Notes under the pieces: model-generated
Database searches by the model: none
What the model saw: the letters and a program-made list of their open reading frames with translations, nothing else
Told to the model about the DNA's origin: nothing
DNA from: Styela clava
Lineage: Eukaryota > Chordata > Ascidiacea > Stolidobranchia > Styelidae
Direction of reading: 5' to 3'
DNA length: 64,000 nucleotides
Assembly: GCF_964204865.1 (NCBI RefSeq)
Contig: NC_135256.1
Coordinates: forward strand, 23,154,703-23,218,702
Position numbers and translations under genes: made by a program
In this document: piece after piece, positions 13,312 to 25,712 of the stretch
Layout of the letters: every line of letters starts with the position of its first letter
Position numbering within the stretch: the first letter of the stretch is position 1

Positions 13312-13763
13312 AAATTTTGGGTCTGGTATAGTTCAGTACCACAAGTACTTCCGGTGGGCGTAGCATAACGAATTTTGCATATGCTATTCCTAACCCCCAC
13401 CTGACTATGCCATCCAAAAATTACGTCACCATTACGTCATAGGGATTGCCAAAGTATAATTACGATCGCCCGAAATGTCATCTGCGTTAATGAACTTGCC
13501 AAAGCCGGCGATCTCTCTCCTATCGTGATCGTTGTGACGAGAAAACGAGAGAAATTGCTTGCTCGATTTCGGGTGATCGTCTGCGCGTTTTGGACGACCA
13601 TCCGCATACTTCGGTGGGCCTTATGACGCCAACTGTGACGTCGAAATGACGTAATTTTTCGGTGACGTAGTCAGGTGGGGGTTAGGATTGACATATGCAA
13701 AAATTGTTGAGCCAGGTCAACTAGAAGTACATGTGGTACCAAACTATACCAGACCCCAAATTT
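13312..13763. mobile_element. Foldback MITE with about 120-bp inverted arms
   Basis: The left arm (about 13312-13440) and right arm (about 13630-13763) are long imperfect inverted repeats. Both contain GGGTCTGGTATAG-like ends, a TTGCATATG block, CCTAACCCCCACCTGACTA and AAAAATTACGTCA. The core has several TGACG/CGTCA motifs and is more GC-rich than its surroundings. There is no coding capacity and no clear target duplication. A fragment of the same family lies at 57868-57960. Confidence 0.75.
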
Positions 13764-15624
13764 TTCCCTTTGTAGTAGAATCATTCAAGGCTACACTTGA
13801 TGAATCTATAAAGAAAATGCTTTCAAACTCTTTGGGCTGTCAAAATATATGCTATGTTATGTTTGTACTTTATTGCAAACCACATTATTATAGAAAATAG
13901 GATATCTACTATCAGTTTTGAAAAGGTTTCATAAAGAAATGTTGACGGGAATAATAGCAAGCAGAATATTGCCACACTGTTAGTATTATTAATTGCATCA
14001 GTGTGGCATAAAACTATGTATTCTAATTCATATCTAAAACGTTTTAAACTTTCTGAAAAAATATTTATATAAGTGATATAGTGAACATTTTTTTAAGAAC
14101 AAATATTTACCATAATCATTAAGAAATAATATCCAGTCAAATACTAAACTTCTGAAACTACAAACATTCATGCAGATTTTCTTTCCCAGACAGAAAAATT
14201 GGATTGCATGAAGAGCTAAATTGAGCCTATAAAGAGAGGCTTATATAAGCCATATGGTGAAAGGACTTACCGTAGTTTCAACCCAGAAAGCACCCTAGAA
14301 AATCGGTCATGGCAAATGGATAATGGACAACAGTTATAACAAATCACTAAACATAATTATTAATTATAACAGTATAGCCTACCTGTGAATAGACATATCA
14401 GTACCAAATTTATTTGGAAATAAGTATTTCCTGCAAATTGATAAATAGTCTAAATCTGTAAATCCAGAAACAACAGACATATCCCAACACAGTACCAGTA
14501 CAGTAAAACTTCAATTTTTGAATGCATTAAAATTTTATGGGAGCATTTTTTTGAGTTTGACAAGAGGAAACAAAAGGCATGATACCGTAAAACTGATCAA
14601 CTTTGGATACCTTGCAACTTCGGATGAAATTTTCAATCGTATAAATATTGGCTGAATAAACTGTATCATATTGCGCTTCTGGCAGTTTCTATAGTAAGTC
14701 CTATATCTGTGAATCTGTTATCTTAATCAATTGTGCAGTATGAGTTATTTTTGTTTTAAAAAAAATAGTAGCAGTTTATGCACGCATTGAACTTCACATC
14801 ACCCTGGCGTTGATGACTAATTGTCACTTCAAAGACAACGTCACATTAGGTCATCCTCCTCCCCCCTAAGATTTGTCACCGCACATTGGAGCGCCAATGA
14901 GTTAGTGGAGATTCGAAAATAGCAACAAAATTGTTATATTTTGTTAAATTTGATCAAAATTGGTTAAACATACAATCAGGGCGTCGAATGGTGAAAGTGC
15001 AATTCAAACAAATTTATTAAAAATTCAATCCACAAAAAAGGTTCTCTTCCACCTATTAGTAACAGAGGCATAGTTCAAATAGAAAAAATTGTGGGCAGTC
15101 TTAGTTTGTTCTGTCCGAGTAATACTTGGTAAATAATATAACCAGCAATAAATAAAAACAATCATTGTTGCGAGTGAGTTTCTTTGCAAATCTGTGAAAT
15201 CAGTATTTTAGTGAAACATAATCTATAACTTATGTATGACAGGCATTTAAATAGTTTGATTTAAAAATAGCATCAGCCCAATATACAATGGGCAGTGCAC
15301 TCATGCTATCAAAACAATAACATTAATAATAATCGACCTTCACATAAAGTAGGTGGTACAACAAATTCTTTTTTTTGTTTTGGTTTAAATTTTTTTCAAC
15401 CGCCTTTTTAGTGTATTCCTTACTTTTCCTATTAAACAATGACAAAGTGAAAAAATTTCTTTAAGAGAGATTTTACAGCGTTGACTACCGTTTGTACCGA
15501 TAAGGTACTAGGCTAACTTCCAGCCATTGTTCTTACACAGGAAGAGGAAAATCTTAGTCTCAATAGAAGCTGTAAAGATTTGAAAGAGGGTTCAAACCAG
15601 TACCCCAGTATTCAGTTCTGCCAA
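13764..15624. other. Unassigned AT-rich sequence
   Basis: No gene or clear element. A TACAGTAAAACTTCAATTTTTG stretch near 14510 resembles a pogo-like end, but no partner end was found. Confidence 0.35.
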
Positions 15625-15800
15625 TCAGTACCACATCACAGTTCTGAATAAAAGAATAAAATACTTCAATTATAAAAGTGAATGCAAACCCCTCTTTTAC
15701 GAAACCAGCATGAAGCATCTGCCGTGATATGAGACCCCCTTGTTTCAGAGACGAATAGAGTATTTTATTTAACCAAATGTCTGGACACCTCAGAATCATA
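15625..15800. repeat. Diverged dispersed repeat, copy A
   Basis: This segment shares order and wording with 16185-16400: an AAACCCCTCTTTTACGA block, then a block with TTTCA(G/T)AGAC(G/A)AATA, then AACCAAATGTC followed by a GAATC block. The two copies are separated by about 400 bp and differ by indels. Function and element class are unknown. Confidence 0.4.
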
Positions 15801-16184
15801 GTACTATTGCCCTAGTGCCACCTTATGCCAGTTAAAGATCCAGTTCCGTTATATTAACCACTATCATTACAGTATCGTATTATGCATACCGGTAAACTGG
15901 TATCCAGGAATGCCAAAAATGAATCGAACATTCAAATTTATTCAAAATTCATTATATTCGATAATCAATATAGTAAATCTTTGAATATGGGAATAAATTA
16001 AAACCTTTTCGTCAAAAAATTAGGCATCTTGAGCAGTCAGACAAGCGGATCTAAACGCATGATATCCCAACTGCTGAGAAAAAACACAGTGGAAACAATG
16101 ACCTTTATATTTACGTCACTTTAGATGTGATCAACATGAAAACTAGTGATTCACTGATTTATGTAATTTGCCACATGACAATAT

Positions 16185-16400
16185 GGCATAGCTTTCCGAT
16201 TCCACTAAAAGCTTCCACGATGAAAGACATCAATTATAACAACGAGTATAAAACCCTCTCTTACGAGACAGTCCGACCTCCATATCGGCAATCTTGGCCT
16301 GCGCAATAAACTAAATAAAAAGTGCAATCTGCCCACGTTTCATAGACAAATAAAGTGTTCGCCAATTGAACCAAATGTCAGAACATCTTGGAATCGGAAA
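16185..16400. repeat. Diverged dispersed repeat, copy B
   Basis: Partner of the segment at 15625-15800, with AAACCCTCTCTTACGAGAC, TTTCATAGACAAATAAAGTG and AACCAAATGTCAGAACATC in the same order. It has about 40 bp of extra sequence in the middle. Confidence 0.4.
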
Positions 16401-16433
16401 ACTGTTGGGAGGCGGACAACCAGACTACACGAA

Positions 16434-16498
16434 CAACTCACAAGAGACAACTGGACTAAAGAGAGGCCTGGAAGCCTAGTGAGTTGTTTGTGGGTTCG
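16434..16498. repeat. Imperfect hairpin
   Basis: CGAACAACTCAC at the left pairs with GTGAGTTGTTTGTGGGTTCG at the right after allowing an eight-base bulge, with a small inner AGGC/GCCT stem. It may be the core of an old foldback element. Confidence 0.4.
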
Positions 16499-16663
16499 CA
16501 TTTCCTACGACCAGACAGTGACGTTCTACAAATATCGGTATAAGGGCGTATTTTTGATATTTTCATTGGAAAACACATTAATATACTCTAGAAGGCATTT
16601 TTATGTGTATAAGAGACACTGTGCCCTAATGACAAAAGCTTGAAATATTTAGATTTGCCCACT

Positions 16664-16960
16664 TCTGCCGGTACGGTACCGAATAATTAGCAACAATCAA
16701 TTTTATTTGGTCACTCTGATAGAAACAAAACAACAACGAACAAACAAAATACAGAGGACCTGGTGGAGAACTTCAACTAGTCTATATGCTAATAATGTAA
16801 TATAAGCATAGAAATTAAAATAAACTTTGTTTATGAAGGGAATAACTTCAAAAGCTAACAGTACCAGTACGTACTAACCGGTACCGTCACCGTATAACGT
16901 TGAGTTACCGGTACCAGAATTGAGCGCATTAGGCCGTAATAATACGGTACCGGTATGTTT
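16664..16960. repeat. GTACCGG-rich patch
   Basis: Clustered palindromic GGTACCG and ACCGGTACC motifs at about 16670, 16860-16920 and 16945-16955. The same motif family recurs at 36525-36905 and as isolated TACCGGTA copies elsewhere in the window. It looks like degenerate simple sequence. Confidence 0.5.
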
Positions 16961-17565
16961 CGTATTTAATTTGTAATGGAATAACGTTACATACACTATG
17001 TACCTAATTAATACAGTTAGGCTACTCCTTTATTAATATTTCTTCAAAAATGCGAGCCCACACCGTATGAAAAAAAAAAATAACGAAAAAACACGGGCGA
17101 CAAGGGCAGGGCAATGCAAAGATGCGAATTAACAGAAAAAAGTTATTTTATTAAATGAATTTTGAATGTCGTGATTGGCGTCAAAAACGCGTGAACGGTA
17201 ATGGTGTTTACATTTCGGGCACCCAAATTTAACCCTCTCCGGGCCCCTTTATCTTTTAGCAGTGGGAAAAATCTGATATTTAGTGAAAACAATACTTTTA
17301 GGTCATATATAATAAATTTTCGATAACCACAATGTAAAAATCTCTTAAATCAGAATTATAACGGTTCTTTGGCAAAACATAGACGGACTTGATAAAACGT
17401 GGCAGATTGTAAGGAAGCTTATGATATTTCGGAAATAGTGTGACGACCCTTGTTTCATCCGTTAAATCAACTCCATGTAACTTCGGAAATTTGGTCCCGG
17501 TGTTGAATTCGCCGACACGCTTGACTTGGTGCTGACAGATTATATTGCTTCGAAAATCATCGTGC

Positions 17566-19592
17566 CACTGGAACACCACTGGAACACTGATTAATAAAAA
17601 AAAATCACAAATTTTATTTTGCGGACCTTTGAAGCAAAACCAACTATTTGAAATAGGTGGGATTACCATATCTAAAGACAAAATAAAAATTCTTGGTGCA
17701 TGGATAGGAAATAATGAAAATGCCATAAAAGAAAGTTGGTTTAAAGTGCAAGAAAAAATCTGTAACATAGTCAATATTTGGAAACAAAGAAATATGAGCA
17801 TGACCGGCAGAATTATTATAGCGAAGACTTTTATTTTGTCAAAAGTATGGTACTTATCTGCTTTCGAATGTGTGCCAAAATATATTTTGAAAAATATTAC
17901 TAAACTAATTTGGAATTTTATATGGAGTGGTAAACGTGAGTTAGTTAGTAGAAAAATATGTTGCTGTAGTAAACAGTATGGTGGACTAGGATGTATTGAT
18001 ATGGAAACACAAATTAAAAACATACAAATTAAATGGATATTTTGGTAATTAAAAGGTAGTGGAGCCCCATGGTAATCCAGAGCAAGAGTATTCATTAATA
18101 AGTATGACAAACGACTAGTAACCTCAAAATTAGAAACGCCTCATCTTTCGATTCATAATTATGAAAATAGTAAAATACATAAATTTTATACAACAATCGT
18201 TAATCATTTTAAAAGTTTGAACTTTTCGAGAAAACCTATATTTGTTAAAAAACAAATAGTGAAAGAAATATTATGGTGGAATCCTCTTATCCAATTGTCT
18301 ATTCACCCAGAACATGTGGGCAATTGGATAAGAGGAAATATCATTTATATTAGAGACATTTTTCAAAGAAACTGTGTCAATATTGCAACTGATGTTATTG
18401 GTCATGCTAAATGGAACTCAATGTCTATTAATAGTAAAAAAAGTATGAGAGAAGAATTTCAGATGTCATAATGTATATAGTAGAGGTGTTACCAATAGAA
18501 TGGAAATTGTTATTATTGCAACCAGATTCTCATGATAGTGTAGAAAATGATATTCTTAACCCTTTTGATTTTGAAGAAATTCCTACAACAAAAGAATTGC
18601 ATATAATGTATGAAAAAAAAATACTGGCATGATAATTTTATTAATCAGAAAGTATTTCATATTGGTCAGAGGTATAATATAACTGTAGACGATATAAAAT
18701 GGATAGATATCTGGAATTATTATATTCCCAAAAAGTTACAAATTTTAGGATGGAAAATAGCCCATTTGGCATTGCAAACAGAGGATAAAATAAGGCATTG
18801 GGTAGATGGTGATGATGGGTACTGTCAGCTATGTAACAACAACATTGTAGAAACTTGTAAACATTTATTTTTTGAATGCGTTTATGTTAGACAATTCTGG
18901 GAATGGTGTAACATTGCACCTCCCAAGTACAATATTAAAAGTATAATTTTCCTACAAAATGTAAAACCAATATTAGGACTGATCATTGCGTGTGCAAAAG
19001 GGGCAATATGGGATTTTCGAAATTATATTATATTTGAAGAAGGGCAAACTTACCAATCAACCATGCGAACAATTTTCAAATGCAAGCTGAAAGCTGCCAT
19101 CAAATATATGGGAGAAGGAACAAAATTGAAATAATAAGCGATGAAACCATTGATGTATTATTTGATAAATCTATTATGCTTTAAATATGTATATAGTGTT
19201 ATTTCATTTAAATTTCAACGGTATCTACCATATTTATTGTATATCATCAACATGGATAGAAAGTAGAAAAACCCTATAATCATGGTATGGAAGTTTTTCT
19301 TATTCCTATCTAATTTATTGAAAACTTTTATTTTTCCATGCAAATTAATTACTGATGGTAATATAATTATAAATTAATAAAATGACACGGATCAACTATA
19401 CTGAACTTCAAATGGACATGGATGTAATATGTGTATATATGTGATCGATAAATTGGTATTGTATGATTTTATAATTCGTATATACAATATGACTATTGAA
19501 ATGGTGGTAATTAAAACCATGATATTCAAAATTCTAAAAAAATGAATAATAATCTTGATCTAATTCGGCAACTAATAATACAAAAAAAAAAA
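17566..19592 (+). mobile_element. 5'-truncated Tx1/L1-like LINE with target-site duplication
   Basis: A non-LTR retrotransposon copy ends in an A-run at 19582-19596. AAAATCATCGTGC occurs just before it (17553-17565) and again at its 3' end (19593-19605), overlapping the A-run. The match extends to 16 of 17 bases with one mismatch, which is a target-site duplication. Only the C-terminal part of ORF2 remains, followed by about 450 bp of 3' UTR. The 3' UTR has similarity to the copy at 35800-36491 (for example GAAAACTTTTATTTTTCCATGC). Confidence 0.85.
17581..19134 (+). pseudogene. LINE ORF2 C-terminal remnant
   Basis: One reading frame carries the region after the reverse transcriptase core (NMSMTGRIIIAKTFILSKVWY, then IWNFIWSGKRELVSRKICC) and, near the end, a zinc knuckle of the zf-RVT type: CQLCN followed by CKHLFFEC (about 18820-18885). 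These are typical of L1/Tx1-like LINEs. The frame is broken by TAA at 18046-18048 and 18073-18075, by stops after 18469, and by a shift at the A-run near 18611. The reverse transcriptase catalytic core is missing. A 270-codon antisense frame over the same DNA is a shadow. Confidence 0.85.
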
Positions 19593-19605
19593 AAAATCAT
19601 CGTGC

Positions 19606-21305
19606 GACTTCCTGCGTTTTTCTGTGTTCTGACGGCGCTGTCTCGCGTCAAGATTAAGTGAGTGACTTATCAATATTCAAGTTAGTTGTGCACATGGAAT
19701 ATTACACGATATACTGTACTTGACTATAGAACTGATAGAATGCAGATTACAAAACAAAATAGAGGAACAATCAATTGAATGGAAAGACCCTAAGACCGGT
19801 TCAGCACTCGAAAGCACATTGACATTAAGATTTTAAACTCACTTTAAAGCTCCCATGAGTAGATGTAGTCTAGTAGAAAGCCGCTTTGTGCTACGATTGT
19901 TCAGCATAAAAAAGAGTAAGTTGTAAATGTTCTTATAGGTACCTAATACAGTAATGATTTGTCAAGGAATGTAAATTTTGATAAGAGATATGTGTATTTT
20001 TGGATCATAAAAAAGTTGCAGTGTGAGAATTTATGCTGTGTGATCAAAGCAGTAAGCAAGAATATAAATTGACTGATGGGTGATTGAAATTGTGACGTCT
20101 GCATGGAAAACATAAATTAAACACACATATTTCAACTTCAATTAATTAGTGTTTTAGGATGGAGTTCTACTGATCTTGATAATTTTTTCCCAGACTCATT
20201 CTGTCATTGTATACGAAGTCACCAGCTGCATATTACAATTTACAACATAAGAGGTGTTTTACGTTTGCCACAATAATCCATTTTGCTTGGTTTCAGGCTG
20301 GTACTAATAACTTTTTTCACATAAATTGGATACCTATTATTGCTATTATCTAAACATAATATGCTGGGAAGTTTTGAATTATTTTTTCGAGTGTTTGTAA
20401 ATTATTGATTTGTGATCAATAGCAATAACTTTTTTGCTACTGCAAAATCCACCACATTTATTGAATGCATTAATATTTCTCCTGGAACCGTTACATTTTA
20501 TTAATTCCAATTTGTTTTGTGGGGTATTCACATTTTTTTTTCAAATAATACTTTGTCAAAGTGGCTGTTATACTTATAAATAAACACATACATGCTTAGA
20601 TGGTAGACAAGGTTCAATCGTTGTGGGCTATTTATTTCAAAATATCGTAACTAAAATATAAATTTTTGCAGACGTCTCGAAACTCACTTTTGAAGAATGA
20701 TTTGCTGTCACCAGATGAGGTTTTGGCATGGAAACACATCTAGAGGGAATTTATAAAGATATGTCTAAAAAAAAAAAATGAAACAGCCATGTAAACTAAC
20801 AGGCCAACATGTTTAACTCAATAGCTTGATAAAAATGTCTGTTAAATATTAAGCACAGGTATAGCACAAGGAATTGTTTTGGGTATTAATTCATTTGTAT
20901 TTTCCTATTTGATCCATCTCCTATTGAGCATTTAAATACTTGGATCATCATTATTATTTCTAAAATTACCAACAGTATTCAGGTCATTAATAACAGATGA
21001 ACCGGGTAATTTTTTTTTGTAGGTTCTTCCTGCAATTATTGCTAGGATTTCGGAGATGTCTGAATTTGAAGCAACGCCAAGTTTTGCAAACTGCAAAATA
21101 TCTTTTTTGACATATGCAACAGCACTGCTGACGTGGCTTCCCTCAAAAAAGGAAATCTACTGGTTAGTCCCTGAACTCGTAATAGAACTGAAATGAGGAA
21201 AAGGGAATAACATTTTGGCCTAACCCTAACGTGGTACACATACTACGTTCCGGTGTCCTCATTTCTTGGTACGCATACTTCAGGAGTACGGAAACTTGAC
21301 TGTAA
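19606..21305. other. Unassigned sequence with weak exon-like pieces
   Basis: No gene is assigned. Two plus-strand pieces look exon-like: one after TTTTTGCAG at about 20672 (about 23 open codons to TAG) and one after TTTTTTTGTAG at about 21023 (about 58 open codons, ending at a TGA near 21194). I recognise neither, and they are not clearly in phase. Confidence 0.3.
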
Positions 21306-21825
21306 TCACATACATCTTAATCTTCGTTCTAGCTGCTGTGTTTGTTCAATTTTTTCGTATTCCATGAGTCCTATTGTCCATCTTGTTGTTATTATTTTGG
21401 CTGCAGTACTTTGCGTATACATTTGCTCAAATTTTTTGAATACTTTCTCATGTAGTGTTGTTACAACTTGACATTCAGTTACATTGTTTAATAGGTATTC
21501 GCTCATGAATGATTTGAAAATATTTTCTTTTATATGAAGTGTCGGATGTTCAATGATGTGATGATAGAAATAAATTTCAGCTGCTTGCATGTGTTGAGAT
21601 AGCCTCTGTATAATCATTGACTCTTAAAAAAGTTATTTATAGATTGGTTTGATTAATTTCTTGAGCAGAGCCTTGTGTTTCTTGGTTGCATTATTAACAG
21701 AAATTGCAGCTCTACCTATGCATTCCAGATTGTTGTCACATTCACAAAAGCTGCAGTGCGCGACGCCGTTGAATTCTTTCTCATAATCATTACGGCAAAT
21801 TTTTCACGTTTACTCATTTTATCTC
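21306..21825 (-). pseudogene. Broken zinc-finger-like coding remnant
   Basis: On the minus strand a single frame reads from about 21800 to 21306. The upper part encodes HCSFCECDNNLECIGRAAI and then TKKHKALLKKLIKPI, a Cys/His pattern like the small zinc fingers at the N termini of transposon-derived proteins. Two in-frame stops (about 21627 and 21636) separate it from an open stretch of 103 codons (21306-21617) containing AAEIYFYHHIIEHPTLHI. An ATG at about 21818 precedes it in another frame, so a frameshift is likely. I do not recognise the family. A decayed mobile-element gene is the simplest reading; an intron between the halves is an alternative. Confidence 0.4.
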
Positions 21826-23251
21826 TTATGAAGTTCCAGATCTAAACTAAATTCGAAGTTCAATTTACTGGTTTATTCATTTATAAGGTTAAAAATAAGG
21901 ACACACGTCAAAATAAAGATGTTTCTTAGAAATAAGGTCAAATTTGTGCAAAGTATTCATTTTCGTCACCACTTCACCTACATCTGACTGACATTTTTTG
22001 CAATGCATCGCGTTTTTGATGCTTTGCTTTCTTTCGACAAGGAAGTTGTCACATCATCCTGGTCATTTGCAGGACAGACTGTGTCTTCATTTTCACAATT
22101 ATTTGTTCATTTTTATCAAATTTCTTCGTCCTTCAGCAAATATTTCGATCAGTCATCAATGAACAGGGCTAGTTTTCGAGCTGTGATGCAGGAGCGTCGT
22201 CGTCGTTAAGCATCTTGTCTGAACAAAACCAACCGTGACGCCAGCCACTTGGAGGTGCAACATCACCTTTGTTTATATTATACGGCGAGCGGAGTTGGAC
22301 ATCTAGTAGTATATATTTATGGTTAAATGATGTCATGTGATATTGTTTCCGACCATATTTAGTATTTCGGCATTGAAGACACTGGGGGCGCTGTGACACA
22401 TCCGGTCTGTCTTCTGGGTGTGCTGTGGTTGGTACCGGTGCAGTGCGGTTGGATTCTGGTCATGAGTGTCTGTGGGAGTGCCTCTGGTCTCCGGTGGGTT
22501 ATCAGGGATGTTTGTGTGTGGTTTTGTGACTGCGGGATGGGGATTTGTTGGATGTTTTTATGCTTGACAGTAGGCTGATGTTATTGTTTCAGTGCAGTGC
22601 CATTGCAGTTATTTTAAAGTTGTGTTTTTGTTTGTTGTCGCACTGTGCTGCCTGGTCGCTTTATTGTATGCTTGTCGTTTTGTTTGAATTATTTGGCTGT
22701 GTTGAGATTGTTAATTAATAAATAGAATAAAATTGCATACCTTGAGGTGAATATTGAGAGGAAACTTGACGTCAGATCATATTGGAAGATATTCTGAACT
22801 TGGATAATTATTTCATAGACTGTCGGTACGCTACAATAGTAAGATTCGGAGATAGTAAGATGCTTCTCCATACATAAATTTTAAATCTTAGTTAGTATAT
22901 TCAAACAGTGTCTTTATTATTTTTAGTACAATGTTAACATATTACAGATTTATTATTGATTTTAAAGTGAAACAGAGCATGCGAGTAAAATAGGAAAACG
23001 TGTCTCATCTTTCAGGTTCCTTTTATTATGCTGGAACTTGTTGTGGTTTTGTGTTTGAATACTCGGAACGCGTCGAAATTATGTATGAAGCGCCTAAATA
23101 CGTAATATTGCAATACGAAAATGTTTACTTTGCACGCAGCCGACTCGTGGATTTTGGACACGTGCGCAAATTAACAAAGTGCTTTCGAAACCTAAAGTGC
23201 CAATACTCCGCCAAATGAAGCAACTTTGCTTGGCATATTCCACAACCAAGA
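21826..23251. other. Unassigned sequence, partly GC-richer
   Basis: Possible further fragments of the minus-strand remnant lie at 21985-22110. The region 22380-22640 is G/T-rich on the plus strand and more GC-rich than its surroundings, but no domain is visible in its short frames. Confidence 0.3.
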
Positions 23252-23259
23252 CGCTACAC

Positions 23260-23626
23260 CAGTAGTTCTCGTACTTTTTTTGCTTTAGGCAAATGAAAAA
23301 TATTCTGCAGCACATTTGTAACAAAATAAAAATATCATTAAACAAATTATTCTGAAAATGTTAATGCGATGTGTGTGTGAAATTGAAACGAGGTTTCGTC
23401 GCTCCCTTTTTTGCTTTTAATTTAAGTCATAGTAGAAAATCACTCTCACCACAACGATAAGGCAAATGTATTCCTATTACCTGTTTAATACTGGATACTC
23501 AAGTCTCACAAGCTTGCCCGTTGCATGCATGCCTATGTGTAATACGAATAGCTTATTTTCCAAAATTTCAAAAAGCTCCGCGGCACACCTGAGAAGCTCT
23601 TGCGACACACAGTGTGAGAAACGCTG
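23260..23626. mobile_element. Non-autonomous hAT element
   Basis: The left end is CAGTAGTTCTCGTACTTTTT. The right end on the other strand is CAGCGTTTCTCACACTGTG, with an inner CCGCGGCACACC motif typical of hAT elements whose ends resemble CAGTGGTTCTCAAACT. Flanking 8-mers CGCTACAC (23252-23259) and GGCGACAC (23627-23634) match at six of eight positions, consistent with an aged 8-bp target duplication. Confidence 0.6.
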
Positions 23627-23859
23627 GGCGACACTGATACAAAAAACGTAATTTCTCGCGGACTTGGCAACAAATCCAATTCGCGTACCAGCGGGTCAAC
23701 AACTTATTCGGATGTAACATGATCAAAAAAGCTATGAAAAGAATCGAGCAATTTTGGAGCCGTTTGGACAATAAATGGTCGAGTTATTGCTGAAAAACCA
23801 GAAGTTGGCAATTTTACCTTATTTGCCGACCAGCACAAATTTCAAATCCTATTCACTTG

Positions 23860-23951
23860 TGTGCGCATGTTCGACAGAAGTTAGGCGACCCCGGAAAATC
23901 TTCATGCGACCTCATGCGGGGTCGCGACCCCGTACAGGTTAGGAACCACTG
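23860..23951. mobile_element. Right end of a second hAT element
   Basis: The sequence ends GGGGTCGCGACCCC, then a spacer, then GGTTAGGAACCACTG. Read on the other strand this is the familiar hAT terminus CAGTGGTTCCTAACC followed by the GGGGTCGCGACCCC palindrome. The left end was not found; it may have been lost or overwritten near 23640. Confidence 0.6.
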
Positions 23952-25027
23952 ATCTGAATTACAGCATCAACTAATCTGCCCCTCCCCTATAGATTGGTTT
24001 ATGAGTGGGTTGCAATACCTTTATGGTGTTGTCAAAAATTCGGAGCAAGTGAAAAACTGTGCTCCCCCGAACGTTGAATTAGGTTTCTGTTTATCTGGGC
24101 GATCGGCGCTGACTTTCAAAACACGACTAAGTTTCAACTTTGGATTTGTTTTTAGATTGCTATTGTCTGTCCATATAAATTCCAACAGTCAAAATGCTGA
24201 AATGGTCTGATTTTTTAGGTTCAAAATCTCAGCTACATAAATATTGTTCTGTAAATTACGTGTTTTATCAAGATCAGCGTCATCATATTCATAATTGTAA
24301 GTCTCAATTGCTTCTTTTTCTGAAAACGTGGCATTAGAAATACGCGCTAATTCAACGCAATTTCTGCAAATATTCTACCCGTCGGCATAATTACAATTGT
24401 TCTGCTAGGTTGCTGAAAATACAGATAGAAAATCGGAAACAATCTGACACACTTTTCTATCATTTTAACCCCCATATTTACTACTAATATACTTGGATTT
24501 CATTTGGTTTTGAATCTGAAACATATCACTTGTGCATACGCCTCCTAAAATTATTGGAAGCCAAATTTTCCCCTACTCGGCAAATTCTCATATACTGCAT
24601 CCTAATAAACTTGATTATACCTTATATGACATAGGAAACTCATAAACTACGTTATCTGCTCAATAAGCCAACATAATTGACAAAACTAAACAGACGAATA
24701 TTAGCTAATATAACAACCGAAATCCACTTCTGAAGGAAGATGTTGCACTTATGCAACACCAATTTTGAACCACCCATGAACGACCCATGCAAGCTAATCA
24801 AGGGTGGTTCGTTCCATTATCTTTGGTCGAATAGTGGACGATTTTTTTTATCATCTGACTCATTTTCTGTCTTTATTTTATAATTTCCTATTATGATAAT
24901 CCGTAGTTACAGTTTGATCGTAGCGTAAATAAAATGGTCAGGAGCATCGGTGACCTGTAAAGGTCTTCCATACTGACCAGCAACATTCAATGTTTAAATA
25001 TTCACTGCACTGTATTTATATAAAATC
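23952..25027. other. Unassigned AT-rich sequence
   Basis: No gene seen. A short inverted repeat GAACCACCC/GGGTGGTTC lies at about 24767-24811. Confidence 0.35.
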
Positions 25028-25110
25028 TGTACTACACCCACGTACAATTGCACCCGCGTACATTTGCACCCGTGAACATTAGCACCCACGGATATTTGTA
25101 TGGGTGGATA
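25028..25110 (-). repeat. GTGCAAATGT minirepeat block, inverted copy
   Basis: On the minus strand about five units of roughly 15-16 bp with the core GGGTGCAAATGTACGC. It is the inverted counterpart of the block at 25713-26870, so the two may be the subterminal repeats of one element of about 1 kb before the later insertion. Confidence 0.55.
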
Positions 25111-25712
25111 TTTATGAAGTAAAACAAGTTGCCATATTGCCATTTACGCCGAAATACGAACTTCCCAATGTTATGAATAGTAATGAAGACGAACTCGCTG
25201 CAAACCCGAACACGATTAATTCGGATATCTAGATAATTCAGATCGTGCAAAACCTCAAAACAGGCTGAAAATAACCCTCATCGGAACAGACGCAACAATA
25301 CAAAGAGTTAGAAAAGTGTCGTTGACGTAAACAATTTGCTTAATATAATTCTTGCTTTCGCCAAGACAAGATCATTTTTCTCTTATCTATTATTCCTTCT
25401 CGAAGCACGTCTCTCTTGTCTTGTATAATTAGCTAACACTGACGTGATTAATTTATCTACGACCAGTTCTCATTGCCATCGTCTACTAACCATAACCACC
25501 GTAAATTCACCTACGTTTGCGTTATTTCATTATAGAAATTGATTGACAAAAGTGGGGTTGGATTTTAACTCGCACTGACTGTAAAAAAACGTAGCGACTC
25601 TCACTAAGAATACAGGCTACTTAAAATTTGTAATCGGTCTTCATCTCCAATATGTAGATATAATTACCGTCAAAGTTTGTCTGAAATAAAGGTATTCGCG
25701 AGAAAACATGTT

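Noticed and set aside
17298..18110. 270-codon minus-strand open frame
   Set aside because: It is antisense to the LINE ORF2 remnant and extends across the insertion boundary at 17566. The sense strand carries the recognisable domain.
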